A stretch of 64,000 nt of DNA from Dysosmobacter welbionis (GTDB lineage: Bacteria > Bacillota > Clostridia > Oscillospirales > Oscillospiraceae), in assembly GCF_005121165.3 (NCBI RefSeq), contig NZ_CP034413.3, forward strand, positions 496,001 through 560,000, given 5' to 3'. Below are positions 56,363-64,000 of this stretch, in pieces. Position 1 is the stretch's first letter. The number at the start of each line of letters is the position of its first letter. Below the pieces are notes generated by a model. It was not told the DNA's origin, searched no databases, and was given only the letters and a program-made list of their open reading frames with translations. The position numbers were made by a program, and so were the translations under genes.

Positions 56363-57537
56363 ATGGATGCTTTTTCCGCTTCCCTGATGGCTGACAAGCG
56401 GGAGATTATTTTCGCTCCCACAGTGTACAAGTTCCAGACCTTCGCCCAGATGGCGGAGGAGTTCAAGCTGAACGAGCGGGACGTGGTGCTGACCAACGAG
56501 TTCATCTATACCCCCTTCATGAAGGATCTGGGCCTCAAGTGCCATTATGTATTCCAGGAGAAGTTCGGTGCCGGCGAGCCCAGCGAGGAAATGATCCAGG
56601 TCATGTACGACGCCATCCCCTACGACAGCTACGACCGCGTCATCGCCGTGGGCGGCGGCGCCATTATGGACCTGTGCAAGCTGCTGGGCTGCAAGCGCCC
56701 CGATACCGTCCACAACCTGTACTTCAAGCGATTCCCCGTGGTGCACGAGAAGGACGTCATCGCCATCCCCACCACCTGCGGCACCGGCTCTGAGTGCACC
56801 AACATCTCTGTGGCTATCGTCAAGGACGAGAAGGACGGTGTGCTCACCGGCGGTGAGACCAAGCTGGGCCTGGTGTCCGACGACATCATCCCCAACAAGG
56901 TGTGCCTGATCCCGGAGCTCCTCAAGACCCTGCCCTACAAGCCCTTCGCCTGCTCCGCCATCGACGCCCTGGTCCACGCCACCGAGTCCTTCCTGAGCCC
57001 CCACCGCAAGACCATGACCTCCGAGCTCTTCAGCGAGAAGGCTATGGATGTGATTCTGAAAGGCTTCAAGCTGATCGACGAAAAGGGCCAGGACGCCCGG
57101 TTCGAGTATATGGATCAGTTCGTGACCGCCAGCTTCTACGCCGGCATTGCCTTCCTGAAGGCCGGCTGCGGCCCGGTCCACGGCATGAGCTTCCCCTGGG
57201 CGGCACCTATCACGTGCCCCACGGCGAGAGCAACTATATGCTCTTCGGCGCCATCATGGACTACTATGACGAGCACAAGCCCGACGGTGAGATCATGAAG
57301 TTCAAGGAGCTGGTGTCCAGCATCCTGGGCTGCGAGGTCAAGGACGCCATCCCCGAGATGAACGCCCTGCTGCAGCGCATCCTGCCCCTGCGGCCCCTGC
57401 GGGACTGCGGCTTCACTGAGGCGGACTTCAAGGCCTTCCCCCTGTCCGTCGAGGCCAACCAGCAGCGCCTCATGACCAACGCCTACTACCCCTTCGACCT
57501 GGAGTCCGAAGAGGCCATCTACCGCAAGTGCTATTAA
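56363..57537 (+). CDS. Iron-containing alcohol dehydrogenase, 4-hydroxybutyrate dehydrogenase-like; single-base frameshift
   Basis: The first frame has the family motifs VIAVGGGAIMDLCKLL, IAIPTTCGTGSECTNISV, SAIDALVHATESFLSP and GIAFLKAGCGPVHGMSFP. The second resumes LGGTYHVPHGESNYMLFGAIMDYY to the C-terminus. The C4 run at 57193-57196 is one base short; restoring it gives HGMSFPLGGTYHVPHGE and 391 residues. The whole resembles the clostridial 4-hydroxybutyrate dehydrogenase type (for example VVxxxPTTCGTGSE and YHVPHGExNY). It would interconvert 4-hydroxybutyrate and succinate semialdehyde or a similar alcohol/aldehyde pair. The substrate is inferred. Confidence 0.85.
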
Positions 57538-57557
57538 AATTTTTCCAGACAACGAAG

Positions 57558-57589
57558 GGAGAGACGGCGGCTGCCGTCTCTCCTTTTTT
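57558..57589 (+). terminator. Terminator of the transketolase operon
   Basis: An 11-bp stem GGAGAGACGGC/GCCGTCTCTCC, loop GGCT, T6. Confidence 0.92.
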
Positions 57590-57786
57590 CCTTTCGCCAC
57601 GCGGTTTCTTTCCTCTATACACCGCACCTTTCTTTGCATTTTTGTACAGTACACACAAAAATATAATGAAATCAAAAACATTTTATGGGCGTTCTTTTTG
57701 AGATTGAGGATTGACTTTCCGAAAGAGAGCCGCTACAATTGGAAACAACATCAACGGGTTGTCTGTTTTGAAAGGAGTGGAACACC

Positions 57787-58068
57787 ATGGCATTTTACAC
57801 GACGTCTTCCCAGTCCATGATGATGAATGGTGCGTCCGCTCGCCAGGCGGCGTCTGCTTCCTGCGCCTATTCCACGGAGATGTCCCGTGCTTCCATGATG
57901 AATATTGCTCTGATTCTGGACGCCATTCTGCTGGCGTCCATTATTATTTGCGCCCTGATTCCCCTTGCCATTCTGGTATCCGTACTGGCAGTGGCCCTGT
58001 TTGTTCTGGTACTGGTATTGTTGGCAGCAGAGTATCATCATACGCCGAGATCGCGACGAGGTGCATAA
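57787..58068 (+). CDS. Small membrane protein with Ser/Ala/Met-rich head
   Basis: This 93-residue protein has a polar N-terminal 37 residues rich in Ser, Ala and Met (YTTSSQSMMMNGASARQAAS), then two hydrophobic segments (ALILDAILLASIIICALIPL; AILVSVLAVALFVLVLVLLA) and a basic tail HHTPRSRRGA. ATG 57787 follows AAAGGAGTGG. It has its own terminator. No family is recognised. Confidence 0.6.
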   Translation: MAFYTTSSQSMMMNGASARQAASASCAYSTEMSRASMMNIALILDAILLASIIICALIPLAILVSVLAVALFVLVLVLLAAEYHHTPRSRRGA

Positions 58069-58084
58069 CTGTTTGATACAGTAA

Positions 58085-58117
58085 AGCGGCTCCGCATCTG
58101 GCGGGGCCGCTTTTTTG
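58085..58117 (+). terminator. Terminator of the small membrane gene
   Basis: An 11-bp stem (58085-58095 with 58101-58111; one G-T pair), loop ATCTG, and a T6 run. Confidence 0.88.
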
Positions 58118-58149
58118 TATAATCTGAACCAAGAAAAGGAGATTGCAAG

Positions 58150-59346
58150 ATGAAAAAGAAGTTCTTTGCCCTCATGATGGCCATGGTTATGGTCCTCAGC
58201 CTGGCCGCCTGCGGCGGCTCGGATGAAGCCGACTCCAACTCCGGCGATTCTGCCGGCGGGGAGAGCTCCGGCAGCAGCGCCTTCAAAGTCGGCGTCATTG
58301 GCCCCCTGACCGGCGGCGCCGCCATCTACGGCACCTGCGTGGCCAATTCCGCCCAGATCGCGGTGGACGAAATCAATGCCCTGGGCGGCGACATCCAGTT
58401 TGAGCTGATGACTGAGGACGACGTCAACGACGCTGAGACCTCCGTCAACGCCTACAACGCCCTGATGGACGACGGCATGCAGATCCTGGTGGGCACCGTC
58501 ACCACCCAGCCGGCCCTTTCCGTGGTCCCGCTGTCCTATGAGGACCGGGTGTTCACCCTGACCCCCTCCGCCTCCGGCGACGATGTCATTTCCATCAACG
58601 ACAATGATAACGTGTTCCAGATCTGCTTCACCGACTCCAACCAGGGCTCCCGTTCCGCCCAGTACATCGATGAGAACTTCGACAGTCCGAAGATCGCCAT
58701 CATCTACAAAAACGATGACCAATACTCCATCGGTATCCGGGACAACTTCAAGGCAGAGGCCGATTCCCGCGGTATGGACATCGTCTATGAGGGCACCTTC
58801 ACCGAGGCCAGCCAGACCGACTTCAACGTCCAGCTGGCTGGTGCCCAGTCCGCCGGCGCCGATCTGCTGTTCCTGCCCATCTACTATACCCCCGCCTCTG
58901 TCATTCTGACCCAGGCCAACGCCATGGGCTACGCCCCCACCTTCTTCGGCGTGGACGGCATGGACGGCATCCTGACCGCCGAGAACTTCGATGCCTCTCT
59001 GGCTGAAGGCGTCTACCTGCTGACTCCCTTCTCCGCCGACTCTGAGGACGAGATGACCCAGAACTTCGTGGCGGAGTATCAGGACCGGTTCGGCGAGATC
59101 CCCAATCAGTTCGGTGCCGATGCGTATGACGCCATCTACACCCTGTATCAAGCCATCCAGGCCGCCGGCGCCACCGCCGACATGTCCAATGAGGAGATCT
59201 GCGATGCTCTGATCGAGGTCATGCCCACCCTGGCCGTCACCGGCCTGACCAGCGCCGGCTCCGAGATGACCTGGGACGAAAACGGTGCTGTGTCCAAGGA
59301 CCCCACCGCAGTCATTATCGAAAACGGTACCTATGTCACTCCCTGA
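58150..59346 (+). CDS. livJ: Branched-chain amino acid ABC transporter substrate-binding lipoprotein (LivJ/LivK type)
   Basis: This 398-residue protein has a lipoprotein signal (LSLAACGG), a Ser/Gly-rich linker, then a periplasmic-binding domain of type I (FKVGVIGPLTGGAAIYGTCVANSAQIAVDEINALGG; KIAIIYKNDDQYSIGIRDNFK; FGVDGMDGILT; NQFGADAYDAIYTLYQAIQAAGA). It captures leucine/isoleucine/valine or a related compound for the permease genes that follow. GAAAAGGAGAT lies before ATG 58150. Confidence 0.92.
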   Translation: MKKKFFALMMAMVMVLSLAACGGSDEADSNSGDSAGGESSGSSAFKVGVIGPLTGGAAIYGTCVANSAQIAVDEINALGGDIQFELMTEDDVNDAETSVNAYNALMDDGMQILVGTVTTQPALSVVPLSYEDRVFTLTPSASGDDVISINDNDNVFQICFTDSNQGSRSAQYIDENFDSPKIAIIYKNDDQYSIGIRDNFKAEADSRGMDIVYEGTFTEASQTDFNVQLAGAQSAGADLLFLPIYYTPASVILTQANAMGYAPTFFGVDGMDGILTAENFDASLAEGVYLLTPFSADSEDEMTQNFVAEYQDRFGEIPNQFGADAYDAIYTLYQAIQAAGATADMSNEEICDALIEVMPTLAVTGLTSAGSEMTWDENGAVSKDPTAVIIENGTYVTP

Positions 59347-59386
59347 CAGCGGAACACACACTCCACTGTAATAGAGGACAGGGATC

Positions 59387-59408
59387 GGCTGCCGGAACTC
59401 CGGCAGCC
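59387..59408 (+). repeat. Stem-loop after the binding-protein gene
   Basis: GGCTGCCGG/CCGGCAGCC with loop AACT and no T-run, in the 150-nt gap before livH. It is probably an mRNA stabiliser that lets the binding protein be made in excess over the permease. Confidence 0.65.
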
Positions 59409-59496
59409 CTCCCTGGACTTCTATGGTGGAAACCGACGCGGGGAGCTGTCACCGCCCCGGTTTCTGCCATAGAAGGGGAAAGAGAGGAAAATACTT

Positions 59497-60417
59497 ATGG
59501 AATTTCTATCCTACCTGATCACGGGCATCAGTCTGGGAAGCATCTACGCCATCATCGCCCTGGGCTACACCATGGTATACGGCATTGCCAAGATGCTGAA
59601 TTTCGCCCACGGCGACGTTATCATGGTTGGCGCCTATGTGTCCTTTTACGTGACCATGTTTGCAGGCAGCAACCTGCTGGGAGAGGATCCCTCCGCACTG
59701 ACCACCGGCGCTGTGGCTCTGGTGTCCGTGCTGCTGGCTATGGTGGTCTGCACGGTTCTGGGCGTGGTCATCGAGGGGCTGGCTTACCGCCCCCTGCGCC
59801 AGGCCGGCAGCCTGGCGGTGCTGATCACCGCCATCGGCGTCAGCTACTTCCTGCAGAACGCAGCGCAGCTGCTGTTCGGCGCGAATCCCAAGAACTTCAC
59901 CCCCGTGGTCAGCGGCCAGCTGACGCTGTTTGACGGACAGCTTCGGATCTCCTATGTGGCGCTGCTGACCATCACGGCCTGCGTGGTCATCATGCTGGGG
60001 CTGACCGCCTTCACTGGAAAGAGCAAGATGGGCAAGGCCATGCGGGCCTGCTCGGAGGACCGGGGCGCAGCCCAGCTGATGGGCATCAACGTCAACGCCA
60101 CCATCTCTATGACCTTTGCCATCGGTTCCGCCCTGGCGGCCATCGCCGGGGTATTGCTGTGCTCTTACTCTCCGGTGCTCCAGCCCACCACCGGCTCCAT
60201 GCCCGGCATCAAAGCCTTCACCGCTGCGGTGTTCGGCGGTATCGGCTCCATCCCCGGCGCCTTCCTGGGCGGACTGCTGCTGGGCGTCATTGAGGCCATG
60301 GCGCAGGCCTATATCTCCACGCAGTTGTCCAACACGATCCTGTTCGCCGTGCTGATCGTGGTGCTGCTGGTCAAACCGTCCGGCCTGCTGGGCAAGTATG
60401 TGCCTGAGAAAGTGTGA
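59497..60417 (+). CDS. livH: Branched-chain amino acid ABC transporter permease LivH
   Basis: This 306-residue protein has about eight membrane segments and the LivH signatures LITGISLGSIYAIIALGYTMVYGIAKMLNFAHGDVIMVGAY and MRACSEDRGAAQLMGINVNATI, the loop that contacts the ATPases. It pairs with LivM to form the channel. It is 9 nt before livM. Confidence 0.94.
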   Translation: MEFLSYLITGISLGSIYAIIALGYTMVYGIAKMLNFAHGDVIMVGAYVSFYVTMFAGSNLLGEDPSALTTGAVALVSVLLAMVVCTVLGVVIEGLAYRPLRQAGSLAVLITAIGVSYFLQNAAQLLFGANPKNFTPVVSGQLTLFDGQLRISYVALLTITACVVIMLGLTAFTGKSKMGKAMRACSEDRGAAQLMGINVNATISMTFAIGSALAAIAGVLLCSYSPVLQPTTGSMPGIKAFTAAVFGGIGSIPGAFLGGLLLGVIEAMAQAYISTQLSNTILFAVLIVVLLVKPSGLLGKYVPEKV

Positions 60418-60426
60418 GGTGGCGGT

Positions 60427-61503
60427 ATGAAAGGCTATTTCAAAAACATGAAAACCATCACCAAGGTGGACTTCGCCACCTATCTGGGCGTGATCCTAGC
60501 CTTTATTGTGGTGTCGGTCTGCCAGGCCCAGGGACTGGTGAACCGTTCTCTGGGCGGTATGCTGGTTCCCATCTGCTGCTACGTGTGCATGTCCATCTCC
60601 CTGAACCTGACCGTCGGCATTCTGGGAGAGCTGTCTCTGGGCCATGCCGGCTTCATGAGCGTGGGCGCCTTCTCCGGCATCATTGCCGCCATGAGCCTGC
60701 AATCTGCTGTCCCAAATGATCTGGTGCGGATGATCGTCGCCCTGGTGGTGGGCGCCTTCTTTGCCGCCATCGTGGGCTTCATCGTCGGGATTCCGGTGCT
60801 GCGGCTCCGGGGGGACTACCTGGCCATTGTCACCCTGGCCTTCGGCGAGATCATCAAGGATCTGATCAACTGCCTTCTGGTGGGCTGGGATGAGAACGGC
60901 CTGCACATCGCCCTGAACGTGGACGGCACCAAGAGCATGTCCTCTCTCGGCCTCAGCGAAAACGGCATCGAAATCATCAAGGGCGCCCAGGGCGCCACGG
61001 GCAACGCCCGCATCGCCACCTTTGCTATGGGCTTTGCACTGGTGATGATTACCCTGGTGGTGGTGCTGAATCTGGTCCGCAGCCGGACCGGCCGGGCTAT
61101 CATGGCCATCCGGGACAACCGGATCGCCGCCGAGAGCGTAGGCATCAACGTCACCAAGTACAAGCTGATTGCCTTCGTCACCTCTGCCTCCCTGGCAGGT
61201 GCCGCCGGTGCCCTGTTCGGCCTGAACTACTCCAATGTCACTGCCGTACAGTTCGACTTCAACACCTCCATTCTGGTGCTGGTGTATGTGGTGCTGGGCG
61301 GTCTGGGCAACATCTGGGGCTCCATCGTGGCAACAGTTGTCCTGTATGTGCTGCCGGAGGCCCTGCGGCAGTTCTCTGACTATCGGATGCTGGTGTACGC
61401 CATTGTGCTGATTCTGGTGATGCTGGCCACCAACAACCCGCAGGTGCGGACGCTGATTAGCCGGATCATTCCCAGAAGAAAGGGGGCAGCCCTCGATGAG
61501 TAA
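60427..61503 (+). CDS. livM: Branched-chain amino acid ABC transporter permease LivM
   Basis: This 358-residue protein has about ten membrane segments, with LNLTVGILGELSLGHAGFMSVGAFSGI near the N-terminus and the ATPase-contact loop GRAIMAIRDNRIAAESVGINVTKYKL. The stop overlaps the livG start. Confidence 0.94.
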   Translation: MKGYFKNMKTITKVDFATYLGVILAFIVVSVCQAQGLVNRSLGGMLVPICCYVCMSISLNLTVGILGELSLGHAGFMSVGAFSGIIAAMSLQSAVPNDLVRMIVALVVGAFFAAIVGFIVGIPVLRLRGDYLAIVTLAFGEIIKDLINCLLVGWDENGLHIALNVDGTKSMSSLGLSENGIEIIKGAQGATGNARIATFAMGFALVMITLVVVLNLVRSRTGRAIMAIRDNRIAAESVGINVTKYKLIAFVTSASLAGAAGALFGLNYSNVTAVQFDFNTSILVLVYVVLGGLGNIWGSIVATVVLYVLPEALRQFSDYRMLVYAIVLILVMLATNNPQVRTLISRIIPRRKGAALDE

Positions 61504-62344
61504 GAAATTTGAAAAGGGCAAGATGGTCCCTGTTCCCAGCCATGCCATCATTCCGGAGCGGGACATCGACAAATCCCCCATTCTGGAGTGCAGCCACCTG
61601 GGCATCGACTTCGGCGGCCTGCGGGCGGTGAATGACTTCAACCTCACCATCGGCCGGACGGAGATCGCCGGCCTCATCGGCCCCAACGGCGCCGGCAAAA
61701 CCACCATCTTCAACCTGCTGACCAAGGTCTATCAGCCCACCCGGGGCACCATCCTGCTGGATGGACTGGATACCTCCGGCAAGACCACAGCTCAGATCAA
61801 CCGCATGGGCATTGCCCGGACCTTCCAGAACATCCGCCTGTTCAACAACCTCTCCGTGGAGGACAATGTGAAGATCGGTCTCCACAATCAGGAGCGCTAC
61901 TCCGCCATCACCGGCGTTCTGCGCCTGCCCTGGTACTGGAGCCGGGAAAAGGCCGCTCATGAGCGGGCACTGGAACTGCTGTCCCTCTTCGGGATGGCGG
62001 ACTTGGCGGACCATCAGGCCGGTTCCCTTCCCTACGGCGCCCAGCGCCGGCTGGAGATTGTCCGGGCCCTGGCCACCAATCCCTCTCTTCTATTGCTGGA
62101 TGAGCCCGCCGCGGGCATGAATCCCTCTGAGACGGCGGAGCTGATGGAGAATATCGTCAAGATCCGGGACACGTTCCAGATCGCCGTCATGCTGATCGAG
62201 CACGACATGAAGTTGGTCATGAGCATCTGCGAGGGCATCTGCGTCCTGAACTTCGGGCAGGTCATCGCCAAGGGCACCGCCGAAGAGATTCAATCCAACC
62301 CCGCCGTCATTGAGGCATATCTCGGTAAACAGAAGGAGGCGTGA
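61496..62344 (+). CDS. livG: Branched-chain amino acid ABC transporter ATPase LivG
   Basis: This 282-residue protein has Walker A GPNGAGKTTIFNL, the family's IARTFQNIRLF, a signature region (AGSLPYGAQRRLEIVRAL), Walker B LLLLDEPAAGMNP and the H-loop IEHDMKLV. It powers import together with LivF. It overlaps livM by 8 nt. Confidence 0.95.
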   Translation: MSKKFEKGKMVPVPSHAIIPERDIDKSPILECSHLGIDFGGLRAVNDFNLTIGRTEIAGLIGPNGAGKTTIFNLLTKVYQPTRGTILLDGLDTSGKTTAQINRMGIARTFQNIRLFNNLSVEDNVKIGLHNQERYSAITGVLRLPWYWSREKAAHERALELLSLFGMADLADHQAGSLPYGAQRRLEIVRALATNPSLLLLDEPAAGMNPSETAELMENIVKIRDTFQIAVMLIEHDMKLVMSICEGICVLNFGQVIAKGTAEEIQSNPAVIEAYLGKQKEA

Positions 62345-62346
62345 CC

Positions 62347-63057
<711 letters not shown>

Positions 63058-63065
63058 AGTCTCAG

Positions 63066-63094
63066 AAAAAGGAGAGCGTGTGCTCTCCTTTTTT
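63066..63094 (+). terminator. Terminator of the liv operon
   Basis: The stem AAAAAGGAGAGC/GCTCTCCTTTTT with loop GTGT and a T-run. Confidence 0.92.
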
Positions 63095-63151
63095 CTTTGC
63101 AATCTGCCGGGCATGTGGTATACTGCTGTCATGACGGAAAGGAGGGATCCC

Positions 63152-63664
63152 ATGCGCGCGGAAGAACGGCGGCAGGCCATTCGGGAGCTTCTGCAGCGGG
63201 CAAAGCAGCCTGTCAGCGCAACGGCCCTGGCGGCTCAATTCTCCGTCAGCCGACAGATCATCGTGGGGGATATTGCCCTGCTGCGGGCGGCTGGAGCAGA
63301 CATCTCCGCTACGCCCCGGGGCTACGTGATCCTGCGAGAGACGGGAGGTCTGGTGCGGCAGGTGGCCGTCCAGCACGATGCCGCTGGTATGGGAGAGGAG
63401 CTAAACGCTATGGTGGACCAGGGCTGCACGGTACTGGATGTCATTGTGGACCACCCCATTTACGGGCAGCTGACCGGCCCTCTGCAGCTCTCCAACCGCT
63501 ATGATGTGGGGCAGTTCCTCTCCCGCTGTGCGCAGTCCGACGCCCGCCCGCTGTCGGAACTGACGGAGGGGATCCATCTCCACACTCTCTCCTGTCCGGA
63601 TGAGGCGGCATTCGGCCGGGTGTGCCGGGAGCTGCGGCGGCTGGGCGTCTTGCTGGAAGGTTGA
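63152..63664 (+). CDS. niaR: Niacin-responsive repressor NiaR (YrxA)
   Basis: This 170-residue protein has an N-terminal HTH_11 (RRQAIRELLQRAKQPVSATALAAQFSVSRQIIVGDIALLRAAG) and a C-terminal 3H domain with spaced His residues (VDHPIYGQL; EGIHLHTLSCP). The 3H domain binds nicotinic acid, and NiaR then represses NAD-precursor uptake and synthesis genes. ATG 63152 follows AAAGGAGGGA; an in-frame ATG 21 nt earlier lacks such a site. A NiaR-type palindrome lies 44 nt after the stop. Confidence 0.9.
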   Translation: MRAEERRQAIRELLQRAKQPVSATALAAQFSVSRQIIVGDIALLRAAGADISATPRGYVILRETGGLVRQVAVQHDAAGMGEELNAMVDQGCTVLDVIVDHPIYGQLTGPLQLSNRYDVGQFLSRCAQSDARPLSELTEGIHLHTLSCPDEAAFGRVCRELRRLGVLLEG

Positions 63665-63680
63665 ACATGTAAAAAAGCAG

Positions 63681-63750
63681 TTGACAGGAACCGGGATTTT
63701 GTGTATGATACGGTTTGCAGGTGTCAAGACACCTGTAAACCGTATTTTTT
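63681..63750 (+). promoter_or_regulatory. Promoter with NiaR-type operator
   Basis: TTGACA (63681-63686), a 17-nt spacer, TATGAT (63704-63709). The -10 is overlapped by a palindrome at 63708-63745 with core GCAGGTGTC-AA-GACACCTGT, 18-bp arms with one G-T pair, then a T6 run. The core fits the known NiaR-box type (AGGTGTC/GACACCT). The same element could also form a terminator for niaR. Confidence 0.75.
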
Positions 63751-63778
63751 GATTCTACATAAAGCAGGTGTCTCCCAT

Positions 63779-64000
63779 GGAACAGGTCAAAGGCTTTCTG
63801 AAGCGCAAAAACATTGTGATCTCCGCCAAGCGGTACGGCATTGACGCCCTGGGCGCCATGGCTCAGGGACTCTTCTGTTCCCTGCTGATCGGCACGATCC
63901 TCAACACCATCGGCACCCAGTTCCACATTGGCTTTCTCACCGCCCAGGTCATCACCATCAATGGCGTGGGGTATACCATCGGTGGACTGGCGTCGTTCAT
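63779..64000 (+). CDS. Membrane transporter, PTS EIIC-like family (PF13303 type), partial
   Basis: The first 74 residues are present (MEQVKGFLKRKNIVISAKRY, GIDALGAMAQGLFCSLLIGT, then ILNTIGTQFHIGFLTAQVIT and INGVGYTIGGLASF), cut by the right edge. The RYGIDALGAMAQGLF segment is typical of proteins annotated as PTS sugar transporter subunit IIC without other PTS domains. The NiaR-type operator in its promoter suggests that its substrate is a niacin-related compound rather than a sugar. That is inference. Confidence 0.75.

Noticed and set aside
63708-63750. Palindrome before the EIIC-like gene as a plain terminator only
   Set aside because: It does have a T-run, but it overlaps the -10 of a near-consensus promoter and carries the NiaR-type core, so an operator role is at least as likely.

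Overview
The window is chromosomal DNA of a high-GC anaerobic member of the Bacillota, most likely an Oscillospiraceae-type gut clostridium (Flavonifractor/Lawsonibacter-like). This placement is an inference. It rests on a complete WalRK operon with yycH, yycI and yycJ, clostridial family members (YitT, CD3324-type, RNHCP, DUF134 plus NifX-like, NiaR), an electron-bifurcating-type pyrK/pyrD pair, a pyrB/pyrI pair, an SLH surface protein and strong GC-ending codon use. No CRISPR array, rRNA or tRNA was seen. The one clear RNA gene is tmRNA.

Layout. (1) 1-5811, minus strand: a five-gene operon with an old-yellow-enzyme/Fe-S reductase, a 3-alpha-HSDH-like SDR, an NTF2-fold protein, an extended SDR with a zinc ribbon, and a histidine-phosphatase lipoprotein. 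It diverges from a double-HTH AraC regulator and a cupin-only partner (6225-7960). It looks like a reductive pathway for a cyclic enone such as a steroid or bile acid. (2) 7961-18600: a mobile or accessory region with gene remnants, an active-looking tyrosine recombinase, a catalytically dead paralogue, a 2197-residue SLH surface protein and a recombinase/IS3 mosaic remnant, ending at the 3' end of tmRNA. The space between the two recombinase genes has the architecture of an invertible promoter. (3) 18609-20972, minus: ssrA, an SDR, a cyclophilin and smpB. (4) 21122-31560, plus: NUDIX hydrolase, walR, walK, yycH, yycI, murA, yycJ, rlmH, a DUF2007 protein and a phospho-sugar mutase. (5) 31629-35029: an NTF2-like protein, three tandem small membrane paralogues, a DUF134/NifX-like pair and superoxide dismutase. 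(6) 35158-41187: a UMP operon pyrC-K-D-F-(small ORF)-E-B-I. (7) 41381-46100: YitT, RNHCP, a CD3324-type protein, then an AT-rich islet with a membrane-anchored XRE regulator and secreted proteins. (8) 46166-53814: radical SAM, aminotransferase, Cys-rich protein, adenosine deaminase, MATE, a fourth small membrane paralogue, a PHP phosphoesterase and a LacI regulator. (9) 54464-57537: split transketolase plus a 4-hydroxybutyrate-dehydrogenase-like enzyme. (10) 57787-63057: a small membrane protein and a complete Liv-type ABC importer. (11) 63152-64000: NiaR and a probable NiaR-controlled membrane transporter cut by the window edge.

Two points affect how the rest should be read. First, seven genes (SLH protein, SDR at 19.2 kb, membrane paralogue at 32.5 kb, pyrD, secreted protein at 44.2 kb, aminotransferase, alcohol dehydrogenase) are each interrupted by what looks like exactly one missing base in a G/C homopolymer. 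All become full length if that base is restored, so assembly indels are more likely than seven pseudogenes. Second, the recombinase/SLH region is the best candidate for undescribed biology: three sites sharing a TTAACAT core, two of them inverted around an outward-facing promoter and two terminators.
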